DNA from: Candidatus Bathyarchaeota archaeon
GTDB lineage: Archaea > Thermoproteota > Bathyarchaeia > Bathyarchaeales > DTEX01
Direction of reading: 5' to 3'
NCBI GenBank assembly: GCA_018396995.1
Contig: JAGTQB010000003.1
Coordinates: forward strand, 32,455-96,454
DNA: 64,000 bases
The translations under genes and the position numbers were made by a program. Position 1 is the stretch's first letter, and each line of letters starts with the position of its first letter. Shown here piece after piece: positions 28,191 to 37,274 of the stretch. The notes under the pieces were generated by a model. It saw nothing but the letters and a program-made list of their open reading frames with translations, searched no databases and had not been told where the DNA came from.

Positions 28191-28743
28191 GAAGACGTCT
28201 GAGACCGAGGTTAAGGTTAGGGTTAAATTAGATGGAACTGGCTCCTCAAACGTTAGTACCGGCATATCCTTCCTAGACCACATGTTAAAGTCCCTGGCAA
28301 CCCACAGCCTAATCGACTTAAATGTTGAGGCTAGGGGAGACCTAAGCCACCACGTTATTGAGGATGTAGCCATCTGTCTAGGCGAAGCGTTGAGGAGGGC
28401 CCTTGGAGACGCCGCCAATGTAAAGAGGTTTGGGTACGCAATTGTTCCAATGGACTGTTCCCTTGCCTTCGCCGCAATAGATTTATCCAATAGACCTTAC
28501 CCAAAAATAGACCTTAAGCTTGAGGGGGGAAGCGTTGAGAATATGCGCTGTGAGGACATATATCACTTCCTGGAGACCTTGGCGAACTCTCTGAGGGCTA
28601 ATATACACATATGGGTTCAGTATGGGTTAAACGACCACCATAAGGTCGAAGCAGCCTTCAAGGCGCTTGCCCTATCCCTTAGGCAAGCGGTCTCAATAGA
28701 TGCTGAGAGGGCTGGCATACCGAGCTCAAAGGGCCTCCTATAA
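28168..28743 (+). CDS. hisB: Imidazoleglycerol-phosphate dehydratase
   Basis: This 191-residue metal enzyme removes water from imidazoleglycerol phosphate. The histidine/glutamate motifs are intact: FLDHML, HHVIEDVAICLGEAL and DHHKVEAAFKALALSLRQA. It is the monofunctional dehydratase; the phosphatase half found in enteric HisB is absent, consistent with the separate HAD gene upstream. TTG 28168 is chosen because a GGAGG site ends about seven bases before it and because the family N-terminus REAEYYRKTSETEVKV follows. Longer in-frame extension upstream reads into the HAD gene in another frame and is not coding. Confidence 0.92.
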   Translation: MREAEYYRKTSETEVKVRVKLDGTGSSNVSTGISFLDHMLKSLATHSLIDLNVEARGDLSHHVIEDVAICLGEALRRALGDAANVKRFGYAIVPMDCSLAFAAIDLSNRPYPKIDLKLEGGSVENMRCEDIYHFLETLANSLRANIHIWVQYGLNDHHKVEAAFKALALSLRQAVSIDAERAGIPSSKGLL

Positions 28744-28769
28744 CATAAGTATGGACTCAGGTGTTGCAC

Positions 28770-29489
28770 TTGCTTGTAATACCCTCAGTAGACTTAATTG
28801 AGGGCAGGGTCGCTAGACTCATTAAGGGGAAGATTGAGCACGCAAGGTTTTATGAGCACTTCGGCGACCCCGTGGCCGTTGCCAAAATATGGGAGTTTGA
28901 GGGAGCAGGGCTGATCCACGTAGTTGATCTGGATGCAGCCCTTGGGAGGGGAGATAACATCAAAGTTATAGGCAATATAATCCGGGCCCTTAGGGTTCCT
29001 GTTCAGGTTGGTGGTGGGGTAAGGAGTCTCGAGCGGGCGCGCCAAATAATAGGCCTCGGGGCCAGTAGGGTCGTTATTGGATCGATGGCTTTTAAGGATC
29101 CAGAAGCCATTAAGACTCTCTTGGGGGAGCTGGGTTCAGATAGAGTTGTGGTTGCCCTAGACCACTCTGATGGCGTTGTTATGGTTAGTGGCTGGAGAGA
29201 GGATACTGGTGTCAGTCTTAGAGGGGCTGCAGAGAGGTTTACTAGTATGGGCGTTAGGTTCCTCCTCGTAACGTCGATCCAGCGTGATGGGACATTGGCT
29301 GGGCCGGATATAGAGAACTTATCCAAGATACTTGATTTGGACGCTAATATTATTGCCTCTGGAGGCATTAGGAGCCTAGAAGATATAATAGCCTTGAAGA
29401 AGCTGGGAGTCTATGGGGTGATAGTTGGCAGAGCCCTCTATGAGGGATGCTTTAACCTGAAAGAAGCTTTAAAAGTAGCTTCCGAGTGA
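28770..29489 (+). CDS. hisA: Phosphoribosylformimino-5-aminoimidazole carboxamide ribotide isomerase
   Basis: This 239-residue (beta/alpha)8 barrel isomerises ProFAR in histidine synthesis. It starts [16 protein letters not shown], with the catalytic Asp in SVDL, and has the phosphate loops VQVGGGVRS and [12 protein letters not shown] and the second acid in [10 protein letters not shown]. The TTG at 28770 gives the usual N-terminus, and GGTG lies six bases upstream, so I prefer it to GTG 28761. It follows hisB by 26 bp. Confidence 0.92.
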   Translation: MLVIPSVDLIEGRVARLIKGKIEHARFYEHFGDPVAVAKIWEFEGAGLIHVVDLDAALGRGDNIKVIGNIIRALRVPVQVGGGVRSLERARQIIGLGASRVVIGSMAFKDPEAIKTLLGELGSDRVVVALDHSDGVVMVSGWREDTGVSLRGAAERFTSMGVRFLLVTSIQRDGTLAGPDIENLSKILDLDANIIASGGIRSLEDIIALKKLGVYGVIVGRALYEGCFNLKEALKVASE

Positions 29490-29514
29490 AGTACTATTCT
29501 TGTGGTGCCATACG

Positions 29515-30318
29515 ATGACCAGATTTAAACGCATAATACCGTGCTTAGATGTTGATCATGGGAGAGTTGTTAAGGGGATAAGCTTCGTTGGCTTGAGGGA
29601 TGCTGGGGACCCCGTTGAGCTTGCTAGGCGGTACTGTGAGGATGGTGCTGACGAGCTAGTCTTCTTGGATATAACGGCGTCTGCAGAGAAGAGGAGCATA
29701 CTTATTAATGTTGTTAAAGCAGTCGCCTCAGAGGTAAATATACCCTTCACGGTCGGAGGCGGCATAAGAACAGTTGATGATGCATCAGCAGTATTGTCAA
29801 GTGGGGCTGATAAAGTTTCAATAGGCACGGCGGCGGTTGAGAGACCGGAGCTCATTAGGGAACTCGCTAAGACCTTTGGCCCGCAGCGTGTTGTTCTAGC
29901 TATAGATGCTAAGAGGAGATATGAGCGTAAACCTGATAGAAATGTTGTGGAGACCCCTGAGGGACCATGTTGGTTTGAGGTTTACATTTATGGTGGAAGG
30001 AAGCCAACTGGCTTAGATGTAATTGAGTGGGTTGTTAAATGCGAGGAGCTTGGTGCAGGAGAAATATTGCTAACGTCAATTGATAGGGATGGAACTGAGC
30101 TGGGATACGATATTGAATTAACGAAGGTGGTCTCCAGGAGCGTTAACATACCAGTTATCGCGAGCGGCGGAGCTGGTAAACCAGAACACTTCCTAGAAGT
30201 CTTCACTCTTGGGGGCGCTGATGCCGCCTTAGCCGCCTCAATCTTCCATTATAGTAAGTATCCAATACCGGTTGTTAAAAGGTTCCTTTACGAGAGGGGT
30301 GTTCCGGTTAGGATATGA
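29515..30318 (+). CDS. hisF: Imidazole glycerol phosphate synthase cyclase subunit
   Basis: This 267-residue barrel is homologous to HisA. It begins [19 protein letters not shown] (catalytic Asp in CLDV) and has [34 protein letters not shown] and [13 protein letters not shown]. It uses ammonia from the HisH glutaminase to form imidazoleglycerol phosphate and AICAR. No hisH is in this operon or elsewhere in the window. ATG 29515 has GGTG seven bases upstream. Its stop overlaps the hisI start as ATGA. Confidence 0.95.
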   Translation: MTRFKRIIPCLDVDHGRVVKGISFVGLRDAGDPVELARRYCEDGADELVFLDITASAEKRSILINVVKAVASEVNIPFTVGGGIRTVDDASAVLSSGADKVSIGTAAVERPELIRELAKTFGPQRVVLAIDAKRRYERKPDRNVVETPEGPCWFEVYIYGGRKPTGLDVIEWVVKCEELGAGEILLTSIDRDGTELGYDIELTKVVSRSVNIPVIASGGAGKPEHFLEVFTLGGADAALAASIFHYSKYPIPVVKRFLYERGVPVRI

Positions 30319-30677
30319 AAATCTTGAAAAAAGTTAGCTTAGATGAACTGAGCTTTGAGAAGGGTGGGGGAATACTTCCGGTTGTCGTTCAGGAGGAGGG
30401 TACTGGAAGAGTTTTAACATTAGCTTACGTGAACAGGGAGGCCATTCAAAAGACTATTGAGACAGGATACGCCCACTACTATAGGCGCTCCCACGGCAGG
30501 GTCATGATGAAGGGCGAAACGTCAGGGCATGTTCAGGAGGTCGTTAACATTCTTGTTGACTGTGATCTAGACGCAATATTATATGTCGTCAGGTCCAGAG
30601 GCCCAGCATGCCACTTAGGTGAGGAAACATGCTTCCACAATAGGCTTAAGGAAGCGGAGAACATAAAGAAAAAGTAG
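30315..30677 (+). CDS. hisI: Phosphoribosyl-AMP cyclohydrolase
   Basis: This 120-residue zinc enzyme opens the purine ring of phosphoribosyl-AMP. Signatures are [28 protein letters not shown], the metal-binding DCDLDAI and the C-terminal [12 protein letters not shown], which supplies zinc ligands. It contains only the cyclohydrolase; the pyrophosphohydrolase HisE domain is not fused and no hisE is in the window. It is the last gene of the operon and overlaps hisF by four bases. Confidence 0.93.
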   Translation: MKILKKVSLDELSFEKGGGILPVVVQEEGTGRVLTLAYVNREAIQKTIETGYAHYYRRSHGRVMMKGETSGHVQEVVNILVDCDLDAILYVVRSRGPACHLGEETCFHNRLKEAENIKKK

Positions 30678-30757
30678 CTCCCTTCCCCACACCACTTCCA
30701 TAAGACCAAAAATCCGCTCAACCTTCAACCATAGATAACGTCATTAAGCCATAAGTA

Positions 30758-30790
30758 GTGTCTCCTATAGCCCTAACATTATGGAGACAC
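30758..30790. terminator. Hairpin between convergent his operon and TtuA-like gene
   Basis: GTGTCTCC and its reverse complement GGAGACAC are separated by 17 bases in the 194-bp convergent gap, with a short T run (ATTTTT) about 20 bases further on. A bidirectional terminator is plausible, but archaeal termination mostly relies on T tracts, so confidence is limited. Confidence 0.35.
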
Positions 30791-30871
30791 ATTTGTGAAA
30801 CAATAAGATTTTTCTGTGAGGGATTTGTTGTGAGCGTCGTTGTGATGTTTGCCTCTAGGAAAATGTTGTTG

Positions 30872-31837
30872 CTAGGAGACCTTCACCTCAACTTTCCCCT
30901 TAATCATGTTGACTATTTTACAGAAATGACATGGCATGCCCTTTAACGAGGTTGGCATCCCGCAGATTGGGCAATCATATATTTCCGTCTCCTCCCCCTG
31001 ACCCTGACTCTTTAGAGCCTGCTCCAGCAGCGGCAGAATCCTCTTGTAATGAGAGTTTATGAACGTATGCTTAAAACTTGGTATCTTCTCCACTATTGTA
31101 TTCAATAACTCCTTCCTCCTAACTGATCTAGATCCTTTCGAGAACTGGCACTCTAAAGCCCTTATTGGCAGCCCTTTATATTCTGCGTAGTAGTAACACT
31201 CAATATCAGTCAATCCTATTAAGGGCTTTATCTTCGGCACTATTTTTGGATGCGTTTTGGGCAGGTATGGCCTGAGCCTAACAAGGGACTTAACATTTCC
31301 CTCAATATAGAAGTTAAATAGCGCTTCAACGGTGTCATCTAAGTTATGCCCGGTCGCAATCTTCGTTAATCCTAGGTCATACGCTATTTTATTGAAGAGG
31401 TAGCGTTTTATAGTCCCGCATGCGGAGCATGGTTTTTTACCATAAATGGTGCCCCTCACGTCCCCTATTGTGAACCCAAGCTCCCTCTCTAAACTATAGA
31501 CCACGAGCTCCCTGCCAAGCATTTTAGCCAAAGTCTCAACCTTCTTTAGGCAGTGGCTGGAGTATTCCGGAACACCCAAGTCTACATATATTAAAACCAT
31601 ATCTAGCTTCTCGTAGAGGTTGTGTAGGATATATGCTAGGCTTGAGCTATCCTTCCCACCTGAGACGGCGACACCAAGCCTATCATCTCTGGAGATCATT
31701 TTATGTGATTCAATTGTGTGCCTTACCCTCCTCTCTGTTAGGAGCGTGAAGCACTCTGGGCATAGGCTCAGGTTCGAGTGGGCTAAGTAAACCTCAGCCC
31801 TATTAACGCCACATCTTCTACATCTCGATACAATCAA
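30872..31837 (-). CDS. PP-loop tRNA 2-thiolation protein, TtuA/Ncs6 family
   Basis: This 321-residue enzyme has an N-terminal zinc finger (CRRCG...CPEC), the ATP PP-loop GVAVSGGKDSSSLAY (about 57-71), the cysteine pair in KPCSACGTIKR and a third cysteine in ALECQFS, which in TtuA hold a [4Fe-4S] cluster. A C-terminal zinc finger CPICG...CHFC follows. It should adenylate a tRNA uridine and insert sulfur. The second family member here, at 43265-44191, is more like NcsA, so this copy may serve U54 and the other U34. That split is inference. TTG start with GAGGG upstream. Confidence 0.85.
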   Translation of the reverse strand: MIVSRCRRCGVNRAEVYLAHSNLSLCPECFTLLTERRVRHTIESHKMISRDDRLGVAVSGGKDSSSLAYILHNLYEKLDMVLIYVDLGVPEYSSHCLKKVETLAKMLGRELVVYSLERELGFTIGDVRGTIYGKKPCSACGTIKRYLFNKIAYDLGLTKIATGHNLDDTVEALFNFYIEGNVKSLVRLRPYLPKTHPKIVPKIKPLIGLTDIECYYYAEYKGLPIRALECQFSKGSRSVRRKELLNTIVEKIPSFKHTFINSHYKRILPLLEQALKSQGQGEETEIYDCPICGMPTSLKGMPCHFCKIVNMIKGKVEVKVS

Positions 31838-31946
31838 AACTATCCCTCAAAGTCGCCATCCTCTTACTAAGATAAGATTTAAACTAATTAATCTATTCTT
31901 TTCGTGGCAATATTCTTCAAAAATTCTCCCCTTTTTCTACAGAGCC

Positions 31947-31992
31947 TTAAATATATTGTGTAACCGGATCGGGATGCTGGCGGTTACACAAT
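31947..31992 (+). promoter_or_regulatory. TATA-like box and 12-bp inverted repeat, operator candidate for the winged-helix gene
   Basis: A TTAAATAT box (about 31947-31954) is followed at once by ATTGTGTAACCG, 14 spacer bases, and its exact reverse complement CGGTTACACAAT (31981-31992). The palindrome occupies the stretch between the TATA box and the expected transcription start, where a repressor would block initiation. The downstream gene encodes a small winged-helix protein, suggesting autoregulation. Confidence 0.55.
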
Positions 31993-32036
31993 CTTCAATA
32001 ATCTAAGTGCCATAATAGTATAAATTGGTGAGCGGG

Positions 32037-32321
32037 GTGGCCAAGAGGAGGTCTAAGCTCGAACTATATTTAGAGGTTTTAAGGGCTATAAATAAGGGGG
32101 TTAATAAGCCTACGAACATTATGTACAAATGTAATCTGTCATGGATGAATTTGAAGGAGATTTTGAATTCCCTCCTCAAACAGAACCTCATTAGTGTTAT
32201 TGAGGAGAATGGTAGGAGAGTATATGGTTTAACGGATAGAGGCCGTGATTTTCTAGAATATTTAAGTAGGGCTCAAATGCTCCTGGTCTCTGGTGGGGAG
32301 AAAAGAAGAAAACTCATGTAA
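32037..32321 (+). CDS. Small winged-helix DNA-binding protein
   Basis: This protein of about 94 residues consists of one winged helix: SKLELYLEVLRAINKGVNKP (helix 1), TNIMYKCNLSWMNLKEILNS (helices 2 and 3), and the wing LLKQNLISVIEENGRRVYGL with TDRGRDFLEYLS. It is of the archaeal single-domain type related to PF14947 regulators. GTG 32037 is chosen because GGTGAG lies four to five bases upstream. Its promoter contains a perfect palindrome. It is convergent with the ornithine cyclodeaminase family gene, with a six-base gap. Its targets are unknown. Confidence 0.75.
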   Translation: MAKRRSKLELYLEVLRAINKGVNKPTNIMYKCNLSWMNLKEILNSLLKQNLISVIEENGRRVYGLTDRGRDFLEYLSRAQMLLVSGGEKRRKLM

Positions 32322-32327
32322 GCATAC

Positions 32328-33329
32328 CTATAAAACAATCCTAATTCTCCTACCAGCACCCCTCTCTAGAGCCTTCTTATACGCGAGATGAGCAGTTACA
32401 GCGTCCTGTATAGCAAGGCCTGTAGAAACAAAGACCGTTATTTCATCTTCGCTGGTTCTGCCGGGGGTCTTGCCGACTATTATCTCACCTAGCTCCGCCC
32501 ATATATCCCTCTTCGAGATAACCCCCATGCTTAATGGCACGTTTATCTCCCCGCCATGGGCCGCCTGCTCCCAATCATCTACGATAATCTTAGCTCTTTT
32601 GAGGATTCGTGGATCCAGCTCCTCCTTGCCGGGGGCATCCGCACCTATACAATTGAAGTGTGTCCCAGCGGAGATCCACTCATCCATAACTATTGGCGCC
32701 CTAGACGGCGTCGCGGTAACAACTATGTCCACTCCTCTAACAGCCTCCTCTGCACTCCTGACAGCTTTCACTTTAAAAATGTGCCCATACTTAGCATCCA
32801 TCTCCTCCTTAAAGGCTTTCATGTTTTTCTCATTTATATCCCACGCCTTAACCTCGTCAAATGATCTAAAAACTTCTACGAGGGCCGCGAGCTGCATTCT
32901 GGCTTGGGCTCCAGTTCCAATTATGCCGACGGATTTTGATCCTTTCCTTGCAAGGTATTTTGCGGCAACCCCACCAGCTGCGCCTGTGCGCATATTCGTT
33001 ATTGTTGTCCCACTCATGATTGCTAGTGGGAAACCGGATCTCGGATCTACCAAGATTATTATTGCCATGACTGTTGGCAGACCATACCTCTCCATATTTT
33101 TTGGGTGTGCGTTTACCACCTTGACTGCGGCGACTTCAATGCTCTCTAAATATGAGGGCATGGCCCTTAAATCTCCATAATGCTTATCAAAGAATAAGTA
33201 GATCTTCGGGGGCATCTGAACCCGACCAAGCCCCTTCTCTCTAAAGGCAAATTCAACAGCTTCCATAACCTCACTCATTGTGAGAAGTCCTTTGATCTCA
33301 TCATCGCTGAGAACTAGAGTCTCAAGCAT
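32328..33329 (-). CDS. Ornithine cyclodeaminase / archaeal alanine dehydrogenase family protein
   Basis: This 333-residue protein belongs to the mu-crystallin family. It has LVLSDDEIKGLLTMSEVMEA, the substrate arginine/lysine region LRAMPSYLESIEVAAVKVVN, TNMRTGAAGGVAAKYLA, the Rossmann motif VGIIGTGAQARMQL, and an acid after the GAD motif, CIGADAPGKEELD. Members act as ornithine cyclodeaminase, alanine dehydrogenase or ketimine reductase; the sequence does not decide. The ATG at 33329 has GGTGG five bases upstream and the family N-terminus, so the longer start at 33347 is less likely. Confidence 0.85.
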   Translation of the reverse strand: MLETLVLSDDEIKGLLTMSEVMEAVEFAFREKGLGRVQMPPKIYLFFDKHYGDLRAMPSYLESIEVAAVKVVNAHPKNMERYGLPTVMAIIILVDPRSGFPLAIMSGTTITNMRTGAAGGVAAKYLARKGSKSVGIIGTGAQARMQLAALVEVFRSFDEVKAWDINEKNMKAFKEEMDAKYGHIFKVKAVRSAEEAVRGVDIVVTATPSRAPIVMDEWISAGTHFNCIGADAPGKEELDPRILKRAKIIVDDWEQAAHGGEINVPLSMGVISKRDIWAELGEIIVGKTPGRTSEDEITVFVSTGLAIQDAVTAHLAYKKALERGAGRRIRIVL

Positions 33330-33526
33330 ACGACCACCCGGAAACATTTTTAAAGAATTACATGGATTTGAACTATATTTGCCTTAAGGTTTACAGACGT
33401 ATGGGACGTTTACTGCTGGAGGATCACTTCACCAACTTTCTGGATATAACCAGTTCAATAAATCAAAATAATATTTTTTATTGTACAATATAGTGAAGAT
33501 GGTGGTAATGGAGGTTTAAGACTAAT

Positions 33527-34225
33527 TTGGGTTTAAAGGTTTGCGTCCCCATCCCCGCTAGGAACCCTCAAGAGATCTTTAGCCTAATTCGCGAAGCTGA
33601 GTCCAGTGGGGTTAATCTCATCGAGGTTCGCCTAGACTATATGCGTGAGTTCTCCCCGGATAACATTGATCTCCTAAAGGATATTGTTAGAGTTTCCTCA
33701 GTCCCCCTAATAGCGACTAATAGACATAGGGGGCAGGGTGGCGTATGCACGCTTAGTGAGGAGGAGAGGATTAAGGTGCTTCTTAAGGCGGCTGAGACTG
33801 GCTTCACGTATGTTGACTTGGAGCTGGATACACAGAGCCTCCATGAAATTGTTAGACGTATCAAGGCTTACGGCGCCAAAGTAATAATCTCACACCATAT
33901 TTTCACCCATACCCCGCCAGTCAGGGAGCTTGAGACGATTGTTTTGAGGCAGGTTGAGGCTGGAGCCGACATATGTAAGGTGGTTACAATGGCTAATAGC
34001 ATAGACGATAGTGTTAGGTGCCTAGTTTTCACATATGAGATGAGTGGGAAGGTTAATCTGGTCTGTTTCGCTATGGGTGAAATGGGGGTTCTCTCAAGGG
34101 TTCTATCTCCCTTATTTGGCGCACCATTCACATATATCTCGCTTAGAAGGGGGCTCGAAACAGCTCCTGGGCAGATAACAATCCATGAGCTGAGGGATAT
34201 TTATAGGAGGATGGGGCTTGAATGA
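33527..34225 (+). CDS. aroD: 3-dehydroquinate dehydratase, type I
   Basis: This 232-residue type I enzyme has the catalytic histidine in VIISHHIF and the Schiff-base lysine in ADICKVVTMA, plus LIEVRLDYM and YISLRRGLETAPGQI. It dehydrates 3-dehydroquinate to 3-dehydroshikimate. It is the first gene of a five-gene shikimate operon (aroD-E-K-A-C), in which each gene overlaps or nearly abuts the next. The start is a TTG with GGAGG about a dozen bases upstream, so the exact first codon is not certain. Confidence 0.93.
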   Translation: MGLKVCVPIPARNPQEIFSLIREAESSGVNLIEVRLDYMREFSPDNIDLLKDIVRVSSVPLIATNRHRGQGGVCTLSEEERIKVLLKAAETGFTYVDLELDTQSLHEIVRRIKAYGAKVIISHHIFTHTPPVRELETIVLRQVEAGADICKVVTMANSIDDSVRCLVFTYEMSGKVNLVCFAMGEMGVLSRVLSPLFGAPFTYISLRRGLETAPGQITIHELRDIYRRMGLE

Positions 34226-35088
34226 TTAAGGTAAGTGGTGGAACAAAGGTCTGCGCCCTAATAGGCTGCCCGGTTGAGCACTCCCTAAGCCCCGCTATGC
34301 ATAACGCGGCCTTCCAGCACCTCGGCTTAGACTACATTTACGTCGCCTTCAATGTCCCGCCTGAAAGACTTGGGGATGCTGTTTTAGGCATAAAAGGTCT
34401 CGGAATCTACGGCGTAAATGTAACAATGCCCCACAAAATAAACGTGATAAAGTATCTTGATGAGCTAGATGAGGGCGCTAGACTAGCCGGCTCAGTAAAC
34501 ACTATACTTAATAGGGGCGAAAAACTTGTAGGATACACGACTGATGGTTTAGGAGCATTGAGAGCCCTAAGGCATGCTGGTGTAGATCCAGCTGGAAGGA
34601 AGGTCGTCATTCTGGGGGCCGGAGGGGCCTCGAGGGCAATATGCTTTGCGCTGGCTAACCATGTTCGGGAGCTAATAATATTGAATAGGACTTTGGAGAG
34701 GGCTGTGAAGCTGGCCGATGAGTTGAGGAGGGTTTTCAGTTTCGTGGGTGTTAGGGCTGGCCTGCTCTCAGAAAACGTTCTAGAGGACGTGTTGAAGGAT
34801 ACGGATATACTAATAAATGCAACTTCGGTCGGCATGAAGCCAAATATCAATGAGACTCCAGTTAAGAGGGAGCTGCTCCACGGGAATTTGACAGTTTTTG
34901 ATATAGTTTATGAACCGCTTGAGACTAGGCTCCTCAAGGAGGCTAAGTCCGTTGGCGCTAGGACTGTTGATGGTCTCTGGATGCTTGTTTATCAGGGTGC
35001 ATTATCCTTTGAAATATGGACTGGCGCTAAGGCTCCAGTAGAGGTTATGAGGGAGGCTGCTCTAAAAAGGTTGGGGGAGAAAGAGTAA
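34222..35088 (+). CDS. aroE: Shikimate dehydrogenase
   Basis: This 288-residue NADPH enzyme has the substrate-binding GCPVEHSLSPAMHNAAF, the catalytic lysine in VTMPHKINVI and Asp in the following region, and the Rossmann loop ILGAGGASRAICFAL. It reduces 3-dehydroshikimate to shikimate. ATG 34222 overlaps the aroD stop by four bases (ATGA). Confidence 0.95.
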   Translation: MIKVSGGTKVCALIGCPVEHSLSPAMHNAAFQHLGLDYIYVAFNVPPERLGDAVLGIKGLGIYGVNVTMPHKINVIKYLDELDEGARLAGSVNTILNRGEKLVGYTTDGLGALRALRHAGVDPAGRKVVILGAGGASRAICFALANHVRELIILNRTLERAVKLADELRRVFSFVGVRAGLLSENVLEDVLKDTDILINATSVGMKPNINETPVKRELLHGNLTVFDIVYEPLETRLLKEAKSVGARTVDGLWMLVYQGALSFEIWTGAKAPVEVMREAALKRLGEKE

Positions 35089-35102
35089 TAGGGTGTTTAT
35101 TT

Positions 35103-35972
35103 ATGGCTCTGGTTGGACGGGCTGTTGCGCACGGAGCCGTAACAATAATTAATGCGATATCCTGCGGCTTAGGGGCGGCTCTTGGAATAAATCTTAGAAC
35201 TGAGGCTAGGGTTAAACTCACAAACGAGCCTGGAAGGATTGAGGGTAAAATCCTCTCAGACCCCTCTGAAAGCACAATTCTTATTGAGAAGGCTGTTATG
35301 CATGTCTTAAAATATTTTGGTGTCGAGGACGAGTATGGAGCCCGCGTTGAAACAGACTCAAATATTCCGATTGCGCGTGGGTTGAAGAGTAGTAGTGTAG
35401 CCGCTAATGCAATAGTTCTAGCAACAGTCTCGGCGCTCGGAGAGAGTGTGGACGATCTAACGGCAATCAACCTTGGTGTTAATGCATCAATTGAAGCCGG
35501 GGTAACCGTAACAGGCGCGTTTGATGACGCATGTGCCTCATACTTCGGAAACATAGTTGTAACAAATAACCTTGAGAGGAGGATTCTGAGGATATTTCAT
35601 CCAGAGGAGGACTATGCGGTTCTAATTTATGTCTCGCCTAGAAAGGCTTACACGGCTAAGTCAGATGTAAATAGGATGAAGATTATAGCGGAGGAGATAA
35701 AGTTCCTTCACAAGATGGCCCTATCCGGAGAATATTGGCATGCAATGACTCTCAATGGCTTAGCCTACTCAGTGGTTTTAGGATACGACCCAAATATAGC
35801 CATAGAAGCATTAGCCTCGGGGGCGATAGCCGCAGGTCTTTCCGGTAAGGGTCCAGCAGTAGCCGCTGTGGTTCCAAAAGATAGGGTTAATGATGTCCGT
35901 AATGCTTGGAGTAAGTATGAAGGCGAGGTGATTGAGACCGCTATTAACCGCAAGAAAGCCCATCCAATATAG
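35103..35972 (+). CDS. aroK: Archaeal shikimate kinase (GHMP family)
   Basis: This 289-residue protein is the archaeal GHMP-type shikimate kinase, unrelated to bacterial AroK. The ATP loop is IPIARGLKSSSVAANAI (about 90-106), the N-terminus VGRAVAHGAVTIINAISCGL is typical, and the C-terminal GHMP motif is SGKGPAVAAVV. The position between aroE and aroA confirms the role: phosphorylating shikimate at O3. Confidence 0.94.
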   Translation: MALVGRAVAHGAVTIINAISCGLGAALGINLRTEARVKLTNEPGRIEGKILSDPSESTILIEKAVMHVLKYFGVEDEYGARVETDSNIPIARGLKSSSVAANAIVLATVSALGESVDDLTAINLGVNASIEAGVTVTGAFDDACASYFGNIVVTNNLERRILRIFHPEEDYAVLIYVSPRKAYTAKSDVNRMKIIAEEIKFLHKMALSGEYWHAMTLNGLAYSVVLGYDPNIAIEALASGAIAAGLSGKGPAVAAVVPKDRVNDVRNAWSKYEGEVIETAINRKKAHPI

Positions 35973-35990
35973 CATTTTGCGGTGTCTCTA

Positions 35991-37274
35991 ATGGTTAGCA
36001 TAGTTATTAGGGGCGGAGCGGCGCTTAGTGGCTCGTTGAGGGCTCCACCCTCAAAGGCTCATACACACCGAGCCGTGATAGCATCCTCCATCTCCAGCGG
36101 CGAATCAATTATCCGCAACCCACTTTTCTGTGATGACACTATCGCGACTATTAACGCATGCCGCATGCTTGGCGCTAAAATTGTAGTTTCGGGAAAGGAG
36201 ATAAAAGTCCATGGGGTGTTGAGGCCCGAGACTCCGGAAGACGTTATAGATTGCGGCGATTCCGGATCAACAATGCGCTTTATTACTCCGGTCTGCGCCC
36301 TCACCAATGGAATCTCGGTTCTTACTGGTGGTAAGAGTTTAAGAAGGAGGCCTATGGGTCCACTCCTCAGCGCCCTCAGTCAACTTGGGGTCAAATGTTA
36401 TTCTGCTCGGGGTGATGGCAGGCCGCCCATAATAGTGTTTGGCGGAGGGATTATGGGCGGTAGGGCTGAGATTAGGGGCGACGTAAGCTCCCAGTTTATA
36501 TCAGGCTTGCTCTTCGCGACACCGATGGCTGAGAGCGATACATATATATGCCTCTCAACTCCCTTGGAGTCAAAGCCATATGTGGATATAACAGTGGATA
36601 TTCTGGCGAGACATGGTGTGAAAGTAGTTTCCTCCGAAGGCATGTTTTATGTTCCATGCGGGCAGGAGTATAAACCTTATAATCACGTTATTGAGGGAGA
36701 TTACTCATCTGCCTCGTTCCTCCTAGCCGCGGCGGCGATAACTGGGTCGCATATTAGGGTTGAGGATCTTAGGGAGGAAACTCTCCAAGGCGATCGAAGG
36801 ATAATCAATATACTTAGCGATATGGGGGCTTTAGTTGAGGTTGGCCGAAACTATGTTGAGGTTAGGGGGGTTAATGGGCGTCTAAAACCTATTAGCGTGG
36901 ACTTAAGGGATAACCCGGACCTAATCCCGGTATGCGCCGCCTTAGCGTGTTTCGCTGAGGGCGAATCAATTATAAGTGGTGTTAGTAGGCTCAGATTTAA
37001 GGAGTCTGATAGAATTGAGGCGTTGGTGAGCGAGCTCACGAAGATGGGTGCCTCAGTAAAACCCCTAGAAGACTTGTTAGTGATAAGTGGTGGACGCTTA
37101 AGGGGCGCTGAAATAGACCCGCATAGAGATCATAGGATAGCGATGGCGTGTGCGGTTGTAGCCCTTGGGGCTCACGGAGAGACAATTATACGTAATGCTG
37201 AATGCATAAGTAAATCCTATCCAAACTTTATTTCAGATATGCGCTTACTTGGAGCTGATATAATTGAACTGTAA
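35991..37274 (+). CDS. aroA: 3-phosphoshikimate 1-carboxyvinyltransferase (EPSP synthase)
   Basis: This 427-residue enzyme transfers the enolpyruvyl group of PEP to shikimate 3-phosphate. Motifs include LRAPPSKAHTHRAVI, the CGDSGSTMRFITP loop, SSQFISGLLFA, RFKESDRIEAL and the C-terminal DPHRDHRIAMA. ATG 35991 is preferred because GCGGTG ends six bases upstream; GTG 35982 is also in frame. The stop overlaps the start of aroC by eleven bases. Confidence 0.95.
   Translation: MVSIVIRGGAALSGSLRAPPSKAHTHRAVIASSISSGESIIRNPLFCDDTIATINACRMLGAKIVVSGKEIKVHGVLRPETPEDVIDCGDSGSTMRFITPVCALTNGISVLTGGKSLRRRPMGPLLSALSQLGVKCYSARGDGRPPIIVFGGGIMGGRAEIRGDVSSQFISGLLFATPMAESDTYICLSTPLESKPYVDITVDILARHGVKVVSSEGMFYVPCGQEYKPYNHVIEGDYSSASFLLAAAAITGSHIRVEDLREETLQGDRRIINILSDMGALVEVGRNYVEVRGVNGRLKPISVDLRDNPDLIPVCAALACFAEGESIISGVSRLRFKESDRIEALVSELTKMGASVKPLEDLLVISGGRLRGAEIDPHRDHRIAMACAVVALGAHGETIIRNAECISKSYPNFISDMRLLGADIIEL

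Noticed and set aside
23531-30764. Identical 13-base word TAAGTAGTGTCTC before hisG (23531) and after hisI (30752)
   Set aside because: In 64 kb many 13-mers repeat by chance, and the surrounding bases do not match, so flanking-repeat status is not supported.
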